From Caldilineaceae bacterium (GTDB taxonomy: Bacteria > Chloroflexota > Anaerolineae > Caldilineales > Caldilineaceae): a DNA stretch of 5,086 bases. The stretch spans positions 1 through 5,086 of the forward strand of contig JAPPKT010000430.1 of NCBI GenBank assembly GCA_028819675.1. Reading direction: 5' to 3'. This document shows positions 1-5,011 of the stretch, piece after piece. How positions within the stretch are numbered: position 1 is the stretch's first letter; each line of letters starts with the position of its first letter. Made by a program: the position numbers and the translations under genes. The notes under the pieces were generated by a model that saw only the letters and a list, made by a program, of their open reading frames with translations, did no database searches and was not told where the DNA came from.

Positions 1-373
1 GAATGTTGCCGTCGGGGTCCGTCGTCTTCAGCGACCCTTCCGGCACATGGTCGTAATTGAAAGCCCTCTCCACCTTCACATCCTCGACCAGAATCTCCGC
101 CCCCTCCGCGCGCAGCAGCTGATAGGTCTCCTCCAGATTCTCAACGATGAAGCCCAGGTGAATGTACTCGCCTTCATGCGCAATGGGCGGCCTCTCCTCA
201 CCTACATATTGGATGAGCGTCATATTGACCGAGCCGTCCGAAAGATAGCATCCCGGCGGGAATCCCTCATCATATATGTAGCGCAAAAACTTGAGCCCCA
301 GTATCTTCCCATAAAACGCCCGCGACCTTTCCAGGTCTTTCGTTCTCAATGCCACGTGGCGCAAGAAAGCCAT
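1..373 (-). CDS. VOC-superfamily (glyoxalase/dioxygenase-like) protein, C-terminus cut by window edge
   Basis: The first 124 residues are readable, from ATG at 373-371 to the window edge. The protein opens MAFLRHVALRTKDLERSRAFY, the usual first beta strand and helix of the vicinal oxygen chelate fold, followed by GKILGLKF, and the fragment ends in TDPDGNI, the turn that in this family precedes the last metal-ligand Glu. By position, His6 and His72 (YIHLGFIVEN) look like metal ligands, with Gln55 (MTLIQYV) at the spot of the third; the expected Glu near residue 127 is off the edge. Family members act on small molecules through a divalent metal: glyoxalase I, methylmalonyl-CoA epimerase, extradiol dioxygenases, fosfomycin-resistance enzymes. 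A lactoylglutathione-lyase-like label is the likely automatic name, but the substrate is not fixed. The gene lies 15 bases after the oxidoreductase stop, so it is probably co-transcribed. Only a few residues seem to be missing. Confidence 0.88.
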   Translation of the reverse strand, partial: MAFLRHVALRTKDLERSRAFYGKILGLKFLRYIYDEGFPPGCYLSDGSVNMTLIQYVGEERPPIAHEGEYIHLGFIVENLEETYQLLRAEGAEILVEDVKVERAFNYDHVPEGSLKTTDPDGNI

Positions 374-375
374 AT

Positions 376-388
376 CCCCCCTCCCTTC
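376..388 (-). promoter_or_regulatory. Ribosome binding site of the VOC gene
   Basis: Read on the minus strand, the 15 bases between the oxidoreductase stop (TAG, 391-389) and the VOC ATG are almost all purine: GAAGGGAGGGGGG, then AT, then ATG. The GGGAGG core is a strong Shine-Dalgarno match. It supports ATG 373 as the start and suggests expression from the same transcript as the upstream gene. Confidence 0.7.
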
Positions 389-1444
389 CTAAGTCCATGC
401 CTTGATGCCGCGTCCCCAGATCCTGGGCAAATCCCCGCTCTCCAGCATCATGTCCAGGGGCGACTCCTGCATATCAAATGGTAACTGAATCCGCACACCC
501 CCTCGCCGCCTCGACGCATACGCCGCCATCGTCATCGACAGCGCCAGCCGGCCCGCGCGTCCGCAGGACGTTGATTCGCGATTCTCTTCCAGGCCGGCCA
601 CAACCTCCCCTATCGCCGCCGCCCAGGGGTCATTCTCCCGCGTCGGCACCGGCGCGCCATCACGAAACCCGGTCTCACCCGGCTGATCATGTCTCCAGTA
701 ACGTACCCGTGGCCGCCAGCCCTTACAGACCCTTGCCTCAATACGTCCCTCCGTTCCCTCCCATACAAAGCTTTCATCCCGATAATTCGTATAACCGCCG
801 TAAGTCAGTTTGCCCCGCACGCCGTTGGCAAAGCCCACCAGCGCAAACAGGTCCTCTCTGCCCTGGTTGCGCTCGACATCGCGCTCCAGATCAGCGAAAA
901 GCCACTCAGGTTCGCCGCCAAACATGCAGAGCGTGTCAAAGCTGTGTGTTGCGTTGTGCGTCAACTCGCCCAGATCGCCGATCGCCCGCACCTCTACGCT
1001 GAGCAACGCCCCGATCGCGCCCTCCTCGATCAGTTCCTTGATATGCAGATAGTTCGCTTCGAACCGCATCGTGTGGTCCACAGTCAGTCTGACGCCTGCC
1101 CGCTCACAGGCCCCGACCATCCTGTCGGCCTCACCCAGGTTCATAGCCATCGGCTTCTCGCAGAAGATGGCGCGCACACCCGCCTCCGCACCGGCCAGAG
1201 TCGGTTCAACGTGCTGATGGTTGCGCGTGCAGACACTGAGGATGTCCAGCTCCTCCTTCGCGAGCATCTCGACGTAATCAGTGTATCGCCCCGCCGCGCC
1301 CCACGCATCTCCAAAACTCTCCAGTGCCTCCGGCACTATGTCCGCCGCCGCCACCAGCTCAACCCCACCCGTCGCCCTGTACTCACCTGCATGAGCGCGC
1401 GCAATGTGGCCGCAACCGATAATCCCCGCCCTGTATTCCCCCAT
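389..1444 (-). CDS. Gfo/Idh/MocA-family NAD(P)-dependent oxidoreductase
   Basis: This 351-residue protein has the usual length for the family. The N-terminal Rossmann domain (about 1-122) begins EYRAGIIGCGHIARAHA, with the dinucleotide-binding GxGxxA at residues 10-15, and an acidic residue (Asp35, AAADI) ends the second strand. The signature CEKPMA is at 95-100, with Lys97 the usual catalytic lysine. The C-terminal alpha/beta domain has HNATHSFDTLCMFGG, whose His167 and Asp170 match the family's HxxD active-site motif. Such enzymes oxidise or reduce a hydroxyl/keto group on sugars, inositols, amino sugars or related acids in the cytoplasm; the exact substrate cannot be told. There is no signal peptide, so it is not one of the exported, Tat-dependent forms. 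The start ATG has a good ribosome binding site (GGAGAGGG, 8 bases from the first G pair to the ATG region). It is followed closely by the VOC gene and separated from the broken GNAT gene by a repeat-filled gap. Confidence 0.93.
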   Translation of the reverse strand: MGEYRAGIIGCGHIARAHAGEYRATGGVELVAAADIVPEALESFGDAWGAAGRYTDYVEMLAKEELDILSVCTRNHQHVEPTLAGAEAGVRAIFCEKPMAMNLGEADRMVGACERAGVRLTVDHTMRFEANYLHIKELIEEGAIGALLSVEVRAIGDLGELTHNATHSFDTLCMFGGEPEWLFADLERDVERNQGREDLFALVGFANGVRGKLTYGGYTNYRDESFVWEGTEGRIEARVCKGWRPRVRYWRHDQPGETGFRDGAPVPTRENDPWAAAIGEVVAGLEENRESTSCGRAGRLALSMTMAAYASRRRGGVRIQLPFDMQESPLDMMLESGDLPRIWGRGIKAWT

Positions 1445-1448
1445 TCAA

Positions 1449-1456
1449 CCCTCTCC
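1449..1456 (-). promoter_or_regulatory. Ribosome binding site of the Gfo/Idh/MocA gene
   Basis: On the minus strand the sequence reads TTGCGGAGAGGGTTGAATG. GGAGAGGG is a clear Shine-Dalgarno element with TTGA before the ATG. It supports the start at 1444. It sits in the last, degenerate part of the decamer repeat, so the repeat tract seems to have supplied the site, or to have been inserted right next to it. Confidence 0.6.
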
Positions 1457-1470
1457 GCAACGCCTCGCCT

Positions 1471-1575
1471 GCCTCCGCGCCTCTTCGCGTGCCTTCGCGG
1501 TTCAAAGAAAAGTGTTCTTCGCGGTCCTTCGTGGCCCTTCGTGGCCCTTCGTGGACAAAAAGGTGTTCTTCGCGG
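1471..1575. repeat. Degenerate 10-base tandem repeat, consensus CCRCGAAGRN on the minus strand
   Basis: Plus-strand units in register: gcctccgcgc (1471), ctcttcgcgt (1481), gccttcgcgg (1491), a 14-base break, ttcttcgcgg (1515), tccttcgtgg (1525), cccttcgtgg (1535 and 1545, identical), an 11-base break, ttcttcgcgg (1566). The two breaks are related A-rich stretches ending in GTG, so the 13-mer gtgttcttcgcgg occurs twice, 51 bases apart (1512-1524 and 1563-1575). Weaker units may continue down to about 1451. The units show C/T exchange (TTCGCGG and TTCGTGG). The tract fills most of the 141 bases between the GNAT and oxidoreductase genes. I see no open frame, tRNA or terminator hairpin in it. 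CACGAAGG-type repeats like this are, to my recollection, common between genes in several environmental phyla; their function is unknown to me. Confidence 0.85.
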
Positions 1576-1585
1576 CCAGCCGCCC

Positions 1586-2182
1586 TCACACCGCTACCTG
1601 CCCCCGATAAATCGTGATCGCCTCCTGCTCGCGAAATCCCAACTTCTCATACAGCGGCAGCGCCCTCGAATTTAGACTATCCATATCCAGTTCAACACGC
1701 TCGAACCCGTTTTCCCGCAGCCGGCCCATCGCCTCCACCATCAGACAAGCCCCCAGCCCTCGCCGTCTGAACTCCGGACGGACGCCGAGAATGTGAAGAT
1801 GCGCGAGCCCCTCTTCCTTGGGATTGAGACTCGGCGCGCAATGACAGATACCGGCGAAAACCCCGCCCGACTCCGCCACAACGCTGATCTCTTCTCGAAA
1901 TCGCGGCGAGTCAGCGTGCCGGCCCCAGCTCTCCTCCGAATACGAAAACCCGCCCCAATGGTCGGAAAACGAAGCGTTGAAAGCCGCAATCCACGCCGCC
2001 GCATCCCCAGAACGGTAGGTCCGCAGCGACATCCCCTCAGGAACGCGCCCTTTCGACCTCAATGCCCTTGGCGCACGTTCCAGCTCGCAGCCCATGATCA
2101 CGAACGTCCGCACCGCCCGGAAACCGGCCCTGCTCAACCCAGCCGTGACCTCCCCGTCCTCACGCAACCCCCGCGCCTCGAA
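1586..2182 (-). CDS. C-terminal part of an interrupted two-domain GNAT N-acetyltransferase
   Basis: This open stretch runs from just after an in-frame TAG (2185-2183) to TGA at 1588-1586, 198 codons, in the same frame as the upstream half. It first finishes the N-terminal GNAT domain (FEARGLREDGEV, then GLSRAGFRAVRTFVIMGCELE, the typical last strands). It then holds a complete second GNAT domain starting near MSLRTYRSGDAAAWIAAF. The acetyl-CoA pyrophosphate loop is intact: LGVRPEFRRRGLGACLM, with RRxGxG at residues 285-289 of the joined protein, followed by NSRALPLYEKLGFRE, the classic motif B. The second domain alone could be catalytically competent. No convincing start follows the TAG: TTG at 2167, ATG at 2095 and ATG at 2032 lack a properly spaced Shine-Dalgarno. 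The tandem GNAT layout resembles mycothiol-synthase-like proteins, but the substrate is unknown. A gene caller would probably report this piece as a separate GNAT gene. Confidence 0.8.
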   Translation of the reverse strand, partial: FEARGLREDGEVTAGLSRAGFRAVRTFVIMGCELERAPRALRSKGRVPEGMSLRTYRSGDAAAWIAAFNASFSDHWGGFSYSEESWGRHADSPRFREEISVVAESGGVFAGICHCAPSLNPKEEGLAHLHILGVRPEFRRRGLGACLMVEAMGRLRENGFERVELDMDSLNSRALPLYEKLGFREQEAITIYRGQVAV

Positions 2183-2185
2183 CTA
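2183..2185 (-). other. In-frame TAG inside the two-domain GNAT gene
   Basis: The frame reads GTT TGC TAG TTC GAG GCG on the minus strand, at codon 145 of the 343-codon gene. Both sides keep the same frame and the same kind of protein sequence, so one substitution is enough to explain the break. TAG also ends the oxidoreductase (391-389) and the aminotransferase (3414-3412), so it is an ordinary stop here and code reassignment is not supported. Confidence 0.8.
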
Positions 2186-2617
2186 GCAAACAGCGGACGC
2201 CCCCCGCCTAGCCGCAAACGACCGACCCCGGGAGCCAGACAGCCCAGCCTGAACGATCCCGTCGACCGCAACCGTCCCCCGCTTCCCCGGATCCACCACC
2301 CAGTCAAGCATCCACGACGAATCGGACCCAACCGGATAGACCGTCACGCAGGCATCGACCGCACCGCTCTCTCTAGCGACAAGCACCAGCCGCTCGACCT
2401 CCGCCAAACGGCTCCCAAGTCGACTGCGCACCTCATCACGCGTCAATCCGCGCTCAAGTCCGAGCGGATAACGTGGTGCGAACGCGTACAACGGAAATAC
2501 GTCTCCCGCCTCGGGCCCCAGCGCACGCGCCGCGCCGTCATGGGAGTCGGCTCGCGCGAATAGTCCCCCAAGGGCCGCCAGGTCGCGGTCGCAATACTCC
2601 CGAAAGCAGCCCTTCAC
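2183..2617 (-). CDS. N-terminal GNAT domain of the interrupted acetyltransferase, ends at in-frame TAG
   Basis: I start this at GTG 2617-2615. It overlaps the racemase-like stop by four bases (GTGA) and has AGGAGA six bases upstream, so translation is probably coupled. The 144 residues begin VKGCFREYCDRDLAALGGLFARA, a usual GNAT first strand and helix, and continue through ERLVLVARESGAVDACVTVYPV and WMLDWVVDPGKRGTVAVDGIVQAG. The last segment is where the acetyl-CoA loop belongs, but the RxxGxG pattern is degenerate, as is common for the structural half of tandem GNAT proteins. The frame ends ARRGASAVC-stop, in the middle of a beta strand that resumes in the same frame after the TAG. A longer version starting at 2710 is open but would overlap the racemase gene by about 97 bases and adds unconvincing sequence. 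Alone, this piece would be an incomplete fold, so it is best read as half of a broken or misread 343-codon gene. Confidence 0.72.
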   Translation of the reverse strand: MKGCFREYCDRDLAALGGLFARADSHDGAARALGPEAGDVFPLYAFAPRYPLGLERGLTRDEVRSRLGSRLAEVERLVLVARESGAVDACVTVYPVGSDSSWMLDWVVDPGKRGTVAVDGIVQAGLSGSRGRSFAARRGASAVC

Positions 2618-3351
2618 TCTCGTTCTCCTACAGGGTCCTCGGCCAATGCAAACAACTGCCCGAAACCACTCTGTCTCTGGACCCGTCCACCCAGCCGCAG
2701 CGCCTCCCACATCGTAACCTGGTTCGCCGTCAATACCGGCTTGCCCACCGCACTGTCCAACTCAGACAGGAACGCCACCGTATGCAAGGCCGTATCGGGA
2801 ACTAGAATAGCTTCAGCATCTGCGTGGTCATTCGCCCGCACGAAGTCGATAACCTCCTCTCCACCGACCTCACCGACCTCGACCGCAGTCCAGATACCCA
2901 GGCTGCCCAGATGCACCACTTGGATGCCGCCCTCGCCCAGAAACGCGACGAATTCGGTCGCCAGATCCTCCGGATAGGTGGCGGCAACCGCGACCCGCGT
3001 GATTCCCAGTGCCTGTATGGATTTCACAAAGGAAAGTGAAGTGCTGGAGGCAGGGACCCCCAGATAGTTGCCTAGCTGACGCGCCTGTTCCTCAGCCCCG
3101 GCCAGCCCGTAGACAAAGCTGCCGCTGGTGCACGCCCACATGCACAAATCCACGCCGCGCGTCCTCAACGCCGCCGCGCCGGGCTCCAAATGGTCCCAGT
3201 CCCCCGTGCGCCGGCAGTCTTCGACAGTGTGCAGGTCGACCGCATCAGTGTGGACGACGGCAACCTCCACCGGCGGCTCCAACCTCGCCGCCATGTTGGG
3301 GTAATCGTCCTCGGCCGAGTGCAGCGGATAGAGAATGCCAATGCGAAGCAT
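2614..3351 (-). CDS. Asp/Glu racemase superfamily protein, maleate isomerase / arylmalonate decarboxylase-like
   Basis: A 245-residue protein, the usual size for this cofactor-free family of racemases, maleate cis-trans isomerases and arylmalonate decarboxylases. It begins MLRIGILYPLHSAEDDYP, the first strand plus substrate loop. The first active-site motif is WACTSGSFVYG with Cys74. ASSTSLSFVKSIQALGITRVAVAATYP (101-127) and GKPVLTANQVTMWEALRLGG (203-222) are the typical domain-2 and C-terminal signatures. At the second active-site position, where the family normally has CT, the sequence is VPDTALHT, so Asp186 replaces Cys. Two-Cys racemization or isomerization is therefore doubtful and the reaction is open. 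Only ATG 3351 fits the start: the frame upstream is open to the aminotransferase stop but has no start codon. Its Shine-Dalgarno is weak (GTGGACTGAC). It follows the aminotransferase by 60 bases and overlaps the GNAT start by four, consistent with an operon. Confidence 0.87.
   Translation of the reverse strand: MLRIGILYPLHSAEDDYPNMAARLEPPVEVAVVHTDAVDLHTVEDCRRTGDWDHLEPGAAALRTRGVDLCMWACTSGSFVYGLAGAEEQARQLGNYLGVPASSTSLSFVKSIQALGITRVAVAATYPEDLATEFVAFLGEGGIQVVHLGSLGIWTAVEVGEVGGEEVIDFVRANDHADAEAILVPDTALHTVAFLSELDSAVGKPVLTANQVTMWEALRLGGRVQRQSGFGQLFALAEDPVGERE
2624..2629 (-). promoter_or_regulatory. Ribosome binding site of the GNAT gene, inside the racemase-like gene
   Basis: On the minus strand AGGAGA is followed by six bases (ACGAGA) and GTG. 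This is the same core and spacing as at the aminotransferase start. It decides for the GTG start at 2617 rather than an earlier one, and sits within the last codons of the racemase-like gene. Confidence 0.65.
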
Positions 3352-3411
3352 GTCAGTCCACGATTGAAAATGCCATCCGCTGTTGACCCCGAACCCCCGG
3401 CCGCTACGATT

Positions 3412-4812
3412 CTACAGCGCGGCTTCCACCGAAGAGAGGCTATCGTTCAGCGCCTCAATCGCGCAATCGAGCTGCTCCTGCGTGATCACAAGCGGAGGCG
3501 ACATCTTGAGCACGTTGTGGTAAGAGCCCCCGTAATTCGTCGAGATGACGCCCCGCTGCAGCAGACCGTCAACCACGCGCGCGCCCTCCTCCGTCGCCGG
3601 TTCACGCGTCTCCCGATCCCTGACGAACTCCACACCCACCATCATGCCCACCCCGCGCACCTCACCGATCAAATGGTGCTCCTGCTGCAGCTCCTGCAGC
3701 CGCGAAATGAAGTAGTCTCCCAACTCCGCGCCGCGCTCAACCAGGTTCCTCTCCTCAATCTCCGCCAGCGAAGCCAGCGCCGCCGCACAGCCCACCGGGT
3801 TGCCCAAAAAAGTGCTCGTGTGCATCATCGGCCCCCACGCGTCCGCCACCTCCTCAGACATGATCGTAGCCGAGATCGGAAAGCCGCTCGCCAGCCCCTT
3901 GCCCACCACCATAATGTCTGGCACAACGTCGTACTCGTCCATGCCGAACCAGTTGCCCGTCCGCCCGAACCCGGTGATGATCTCGTCGGCAATCAGCAGG
4001 ATCCCGTGCTCGTCGCACAGCCGCCGCACCGTCTGCACAAACTTCTTCGGCGGCACAATCCAGCCCCCGTGCCCCTGAATCGGCTCCATGATGATCGCGG
4101 CCACGTCCGCAACGCCCGAGTCCGGCATCGTCAGCACATGCTCCAGGTACCCGCCGCTGCAGAAGTAGCAGTCGTCCCCGTCAGAATGCGTCGGACAGCG
4201 ATAGGGATACGCGTACGGCACGTGCGTCGTATCCGCCAGCATATTCTGGAAAGGCGCCCTGTAGTAGTTCTGCGAAGAGACCGACAGCGCCCCCGTCGTC
4301 TTGCCGTGAAACCCGCCCTGAAAAGCGATGATCTTGTGCTTGCCCGTAAAGATGCGCGCCGTCTTCAGCGCGGTTTCCACCGCCTCCGCGCCCGTATTGG
4401 CGATATGCGACACCGACAGGTCGCCCGGCGCCCGGTCCGACAGCTTCTCCGCCAGCTCCACCCGGTTCCGGTTGGGGTTCACCCCGCCCTGGCTGTGCAT
4501 CATCGTCTCCGACTGCTTCGCAATCGCCTGCACGATGCGCGGGTTGCTGTGCCCCGCCGTCGCCACGCAGAAGCCGGCCGTCAAATCCACATAGACGTTG
4601 CCGTCCGCGTCCACGATGTTCGCCCCGCGCGTCCGCTCCCAGAACACCGGCGTCTGGCCCCGCGGAATCACCGAGCTTGTCGGCGGCTCCACCTTGCTGA
4701 GCCGCTCCGTCAACCTAATCGACTCCGGTCCCGGCGGCGGCGTCACCATCGCCGGCAGCGCCGTCCCATCCTCCAGTGCCTGCAGGTCTGCATTCGACGA
4801 GTAATTCTGCAT
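3412..4812 (-). CDS. Class III PLP-dependent aminotransferase (4-aminobutyrate/omega-amino-acid type)
   Basis: A 466-residue cytoplasmic enzyme that should move an amino group, often a terminal one, to a keto acid by means of pyridoxal phosphate. Class III (fold type I) features in order: the N-terminal region FWERTRGANIVDADGNVYVDL; NTGAEAVETALKTAR (phosphate-binding loop, near 139-153); FQGGFHGKTTGALS (aromatic stacking segment); IIMEPIQGHGGW; LLIADEIITGFGRTG with PLP-nitrogen Asp276; and GKGLASGFPISA with Schiff-base Lys305. The C-terminal half ends normally, with VRGVGMMVGVEF. Closest named relatives by motif are GABA and related omega-aminotransferases; the substrate is not certain. I chose ATG 4812 because AGGAGA lies six bases before it; an ATG six codons earlier (4830) has no site and would place that Shine-Dalgarno inside the gene. 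An insert around 206-218 carries three cysteines. It is probably the first gene of the operon. Confidence 0.93.
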   Translation of the reverse strand: MQNYSSNADLQALEDGTALPAMVTPPPGPESIRLTERLSKVEPPTSSVIPRGQTPVFWERTRGANIVDADGNVYVDLTAGFCVATAGHSNPRIVQAIAKQSETMMHSQGGVNPNRNRVELAEKLSDRAPGDLSVSHIANTGAEAVETALKTARIFTGKHKIIAFQGGFHGKTTGALSVSSQNYYRAPFQNMLADTTHVPYAYPYRCPTHSDGDDCYFCSGGYLEHVLTMPDSGVADVAAIIMEPIQGHGGWIVPPKKFVQTVRRLCDEHGILLIADEIITGFGRTGNWFGMDEYDVVPDIMVVGKGLASGFPISATIMSEEVADAWGPMMHTSTFLGNPVGCAAALASLAEIEERNLVERGAELGDYFISRLQELQQEHHLIGEVRGVGMMVGVEFVRDRETREPATEEGARVVDGLLQRGVISTNYGGSYHNVLKMSPPLVITQEQLDCAIEALNDSLSSVEAAL

Positions 4813-4818
4813 TCTGTA

Positions 4819-4824
4819 TCTCCT
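4819..4824 (-). promoter_or_regulatory. Ribosome binding site that sets the aminotransferase start
   Basis: On the minus strand AGGAGA, then TACAGA, then ATG (4812-4810). The spacing of six bases is near optimal. The upstream ATG at 4830 lacks such a site, so the longer 472-residue reading is less likely. Confidence 0.75.
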
Positions 4825-4854
4825 CTGCATCAGTGCCTGGGCGGCCTGCCCTTT

Positions 4855-4872
4855 CCGTCAAAATTACGACGG
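4855..4872. repeat. Short inverted repeat CCGTC-8-GACGG
   Basis: Two perfect 5-base arms (4855-4859 and 4868-4872) flank an AT-rich 8-base centre. It lies about 45 bases before the aminotransferase start. It could be a weak hairpin or a half-site pair for a repressor, but arms of this size occur by chance in GC-rich DNA. Confidence 0.35.
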
Positions 4873-4978
4873 CTTGGGTGGTGCATTCCTAAACGGGGGT
4901 GAACTCTCATATACCTCCGGCAGCAACGAAAACAGGGCCAGTCCGCGACCTACTCTGAGACAGGAAAAGAGCCGCCAC

Positions 4979-5006
4979 TGACTACTAACTACTGACTACT
5001 AACTAC
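4979..5006. repeat. Heptamer tandem repeat, TGACTAC/TAACTAC alternating, four units
   Basis: Plus strand: TGACTAC, TAACTAC, TGACTAC, TAACTAC, followed by TGCAG. It can also be read as two perfect copies of a 14-mer (4979-4992 and 4993-5006). Every frame is crossed by TGA, TAA or TAG on one strand or the other, so the tract is not coding. It marks the edge of the credible sequence before the homopolymer tail. Confidence 0.85.
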
Positions 5007-5011
5007 TGCAG

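Larger units (their letters stand above)
4831..5011. other. Leader/intergenic region upstream of the aminotransferase, no gene seen
   Basis: This is the only stretch where a promoter for the cluster could lie. I find no convincing -35/-10 pair: TTGACG (4860-4855, minus strand) has no -10 at the right distance, and TATATG near 4913-4908 has only a poor partner upstream. The stretch contains a small inverted repeat (4855-4872), a 26-codon reading frame of doubtful reality (4910-4830) and a heptamer repeat (4979-5006). Confidence 0.5.

Noticed and set aside
1471..1575. CRISPR array
   Set aside because: Units are only 10 bases and directly adjoining, without unique spacers of constant length.
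689..1675. 328-codon plus-strand frame opposite the oxidoreductase and into the GNAT gene
   Set aside because: No family features, crosses the repeat tract and two gene boundaries, and lies antisense to a clear Gfo/Idh/MocA gene.
2183..2185. Recoded UAG (pyrrolysine or alternative genetic code)
   Set aside because: TAG is used as the normal terminator of two neighbouring genes, and a GNAT structural strand is not an expected place for a special residue.
2134..2331. Frameshift pair instead of a stop in the GNAT gene, using the alternative minus-strand frame
   Set aside because: The alternative frame gives Gly/Arg-rich sequence without GNAT features, while the original frame reads sensibly up to and straight after the TAG.
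1793..2563. 256-codon plus-strand frame opposite the GNAT gene
   Set aside because: Arg/Pro-rich shadow composition without motifs; the minus strand encodes recognisable GNAT sequence.
3352..3411. Terminator or separate promoter between aminotransferase and racemase-like genes
   Set aside because: No stem followed by a T run and no promoter-like pair in these 60 bases.
3190..4902. 570-codon open frame on the plus strand opposite the aminotransferase
   Set aside because: It is longer than the sense gene but is Arg/His/Pro-rich with no recognisable domain, while the minus strand carries every class III aminotransferase motif. GC-rich genes often leave such antisense frames open.
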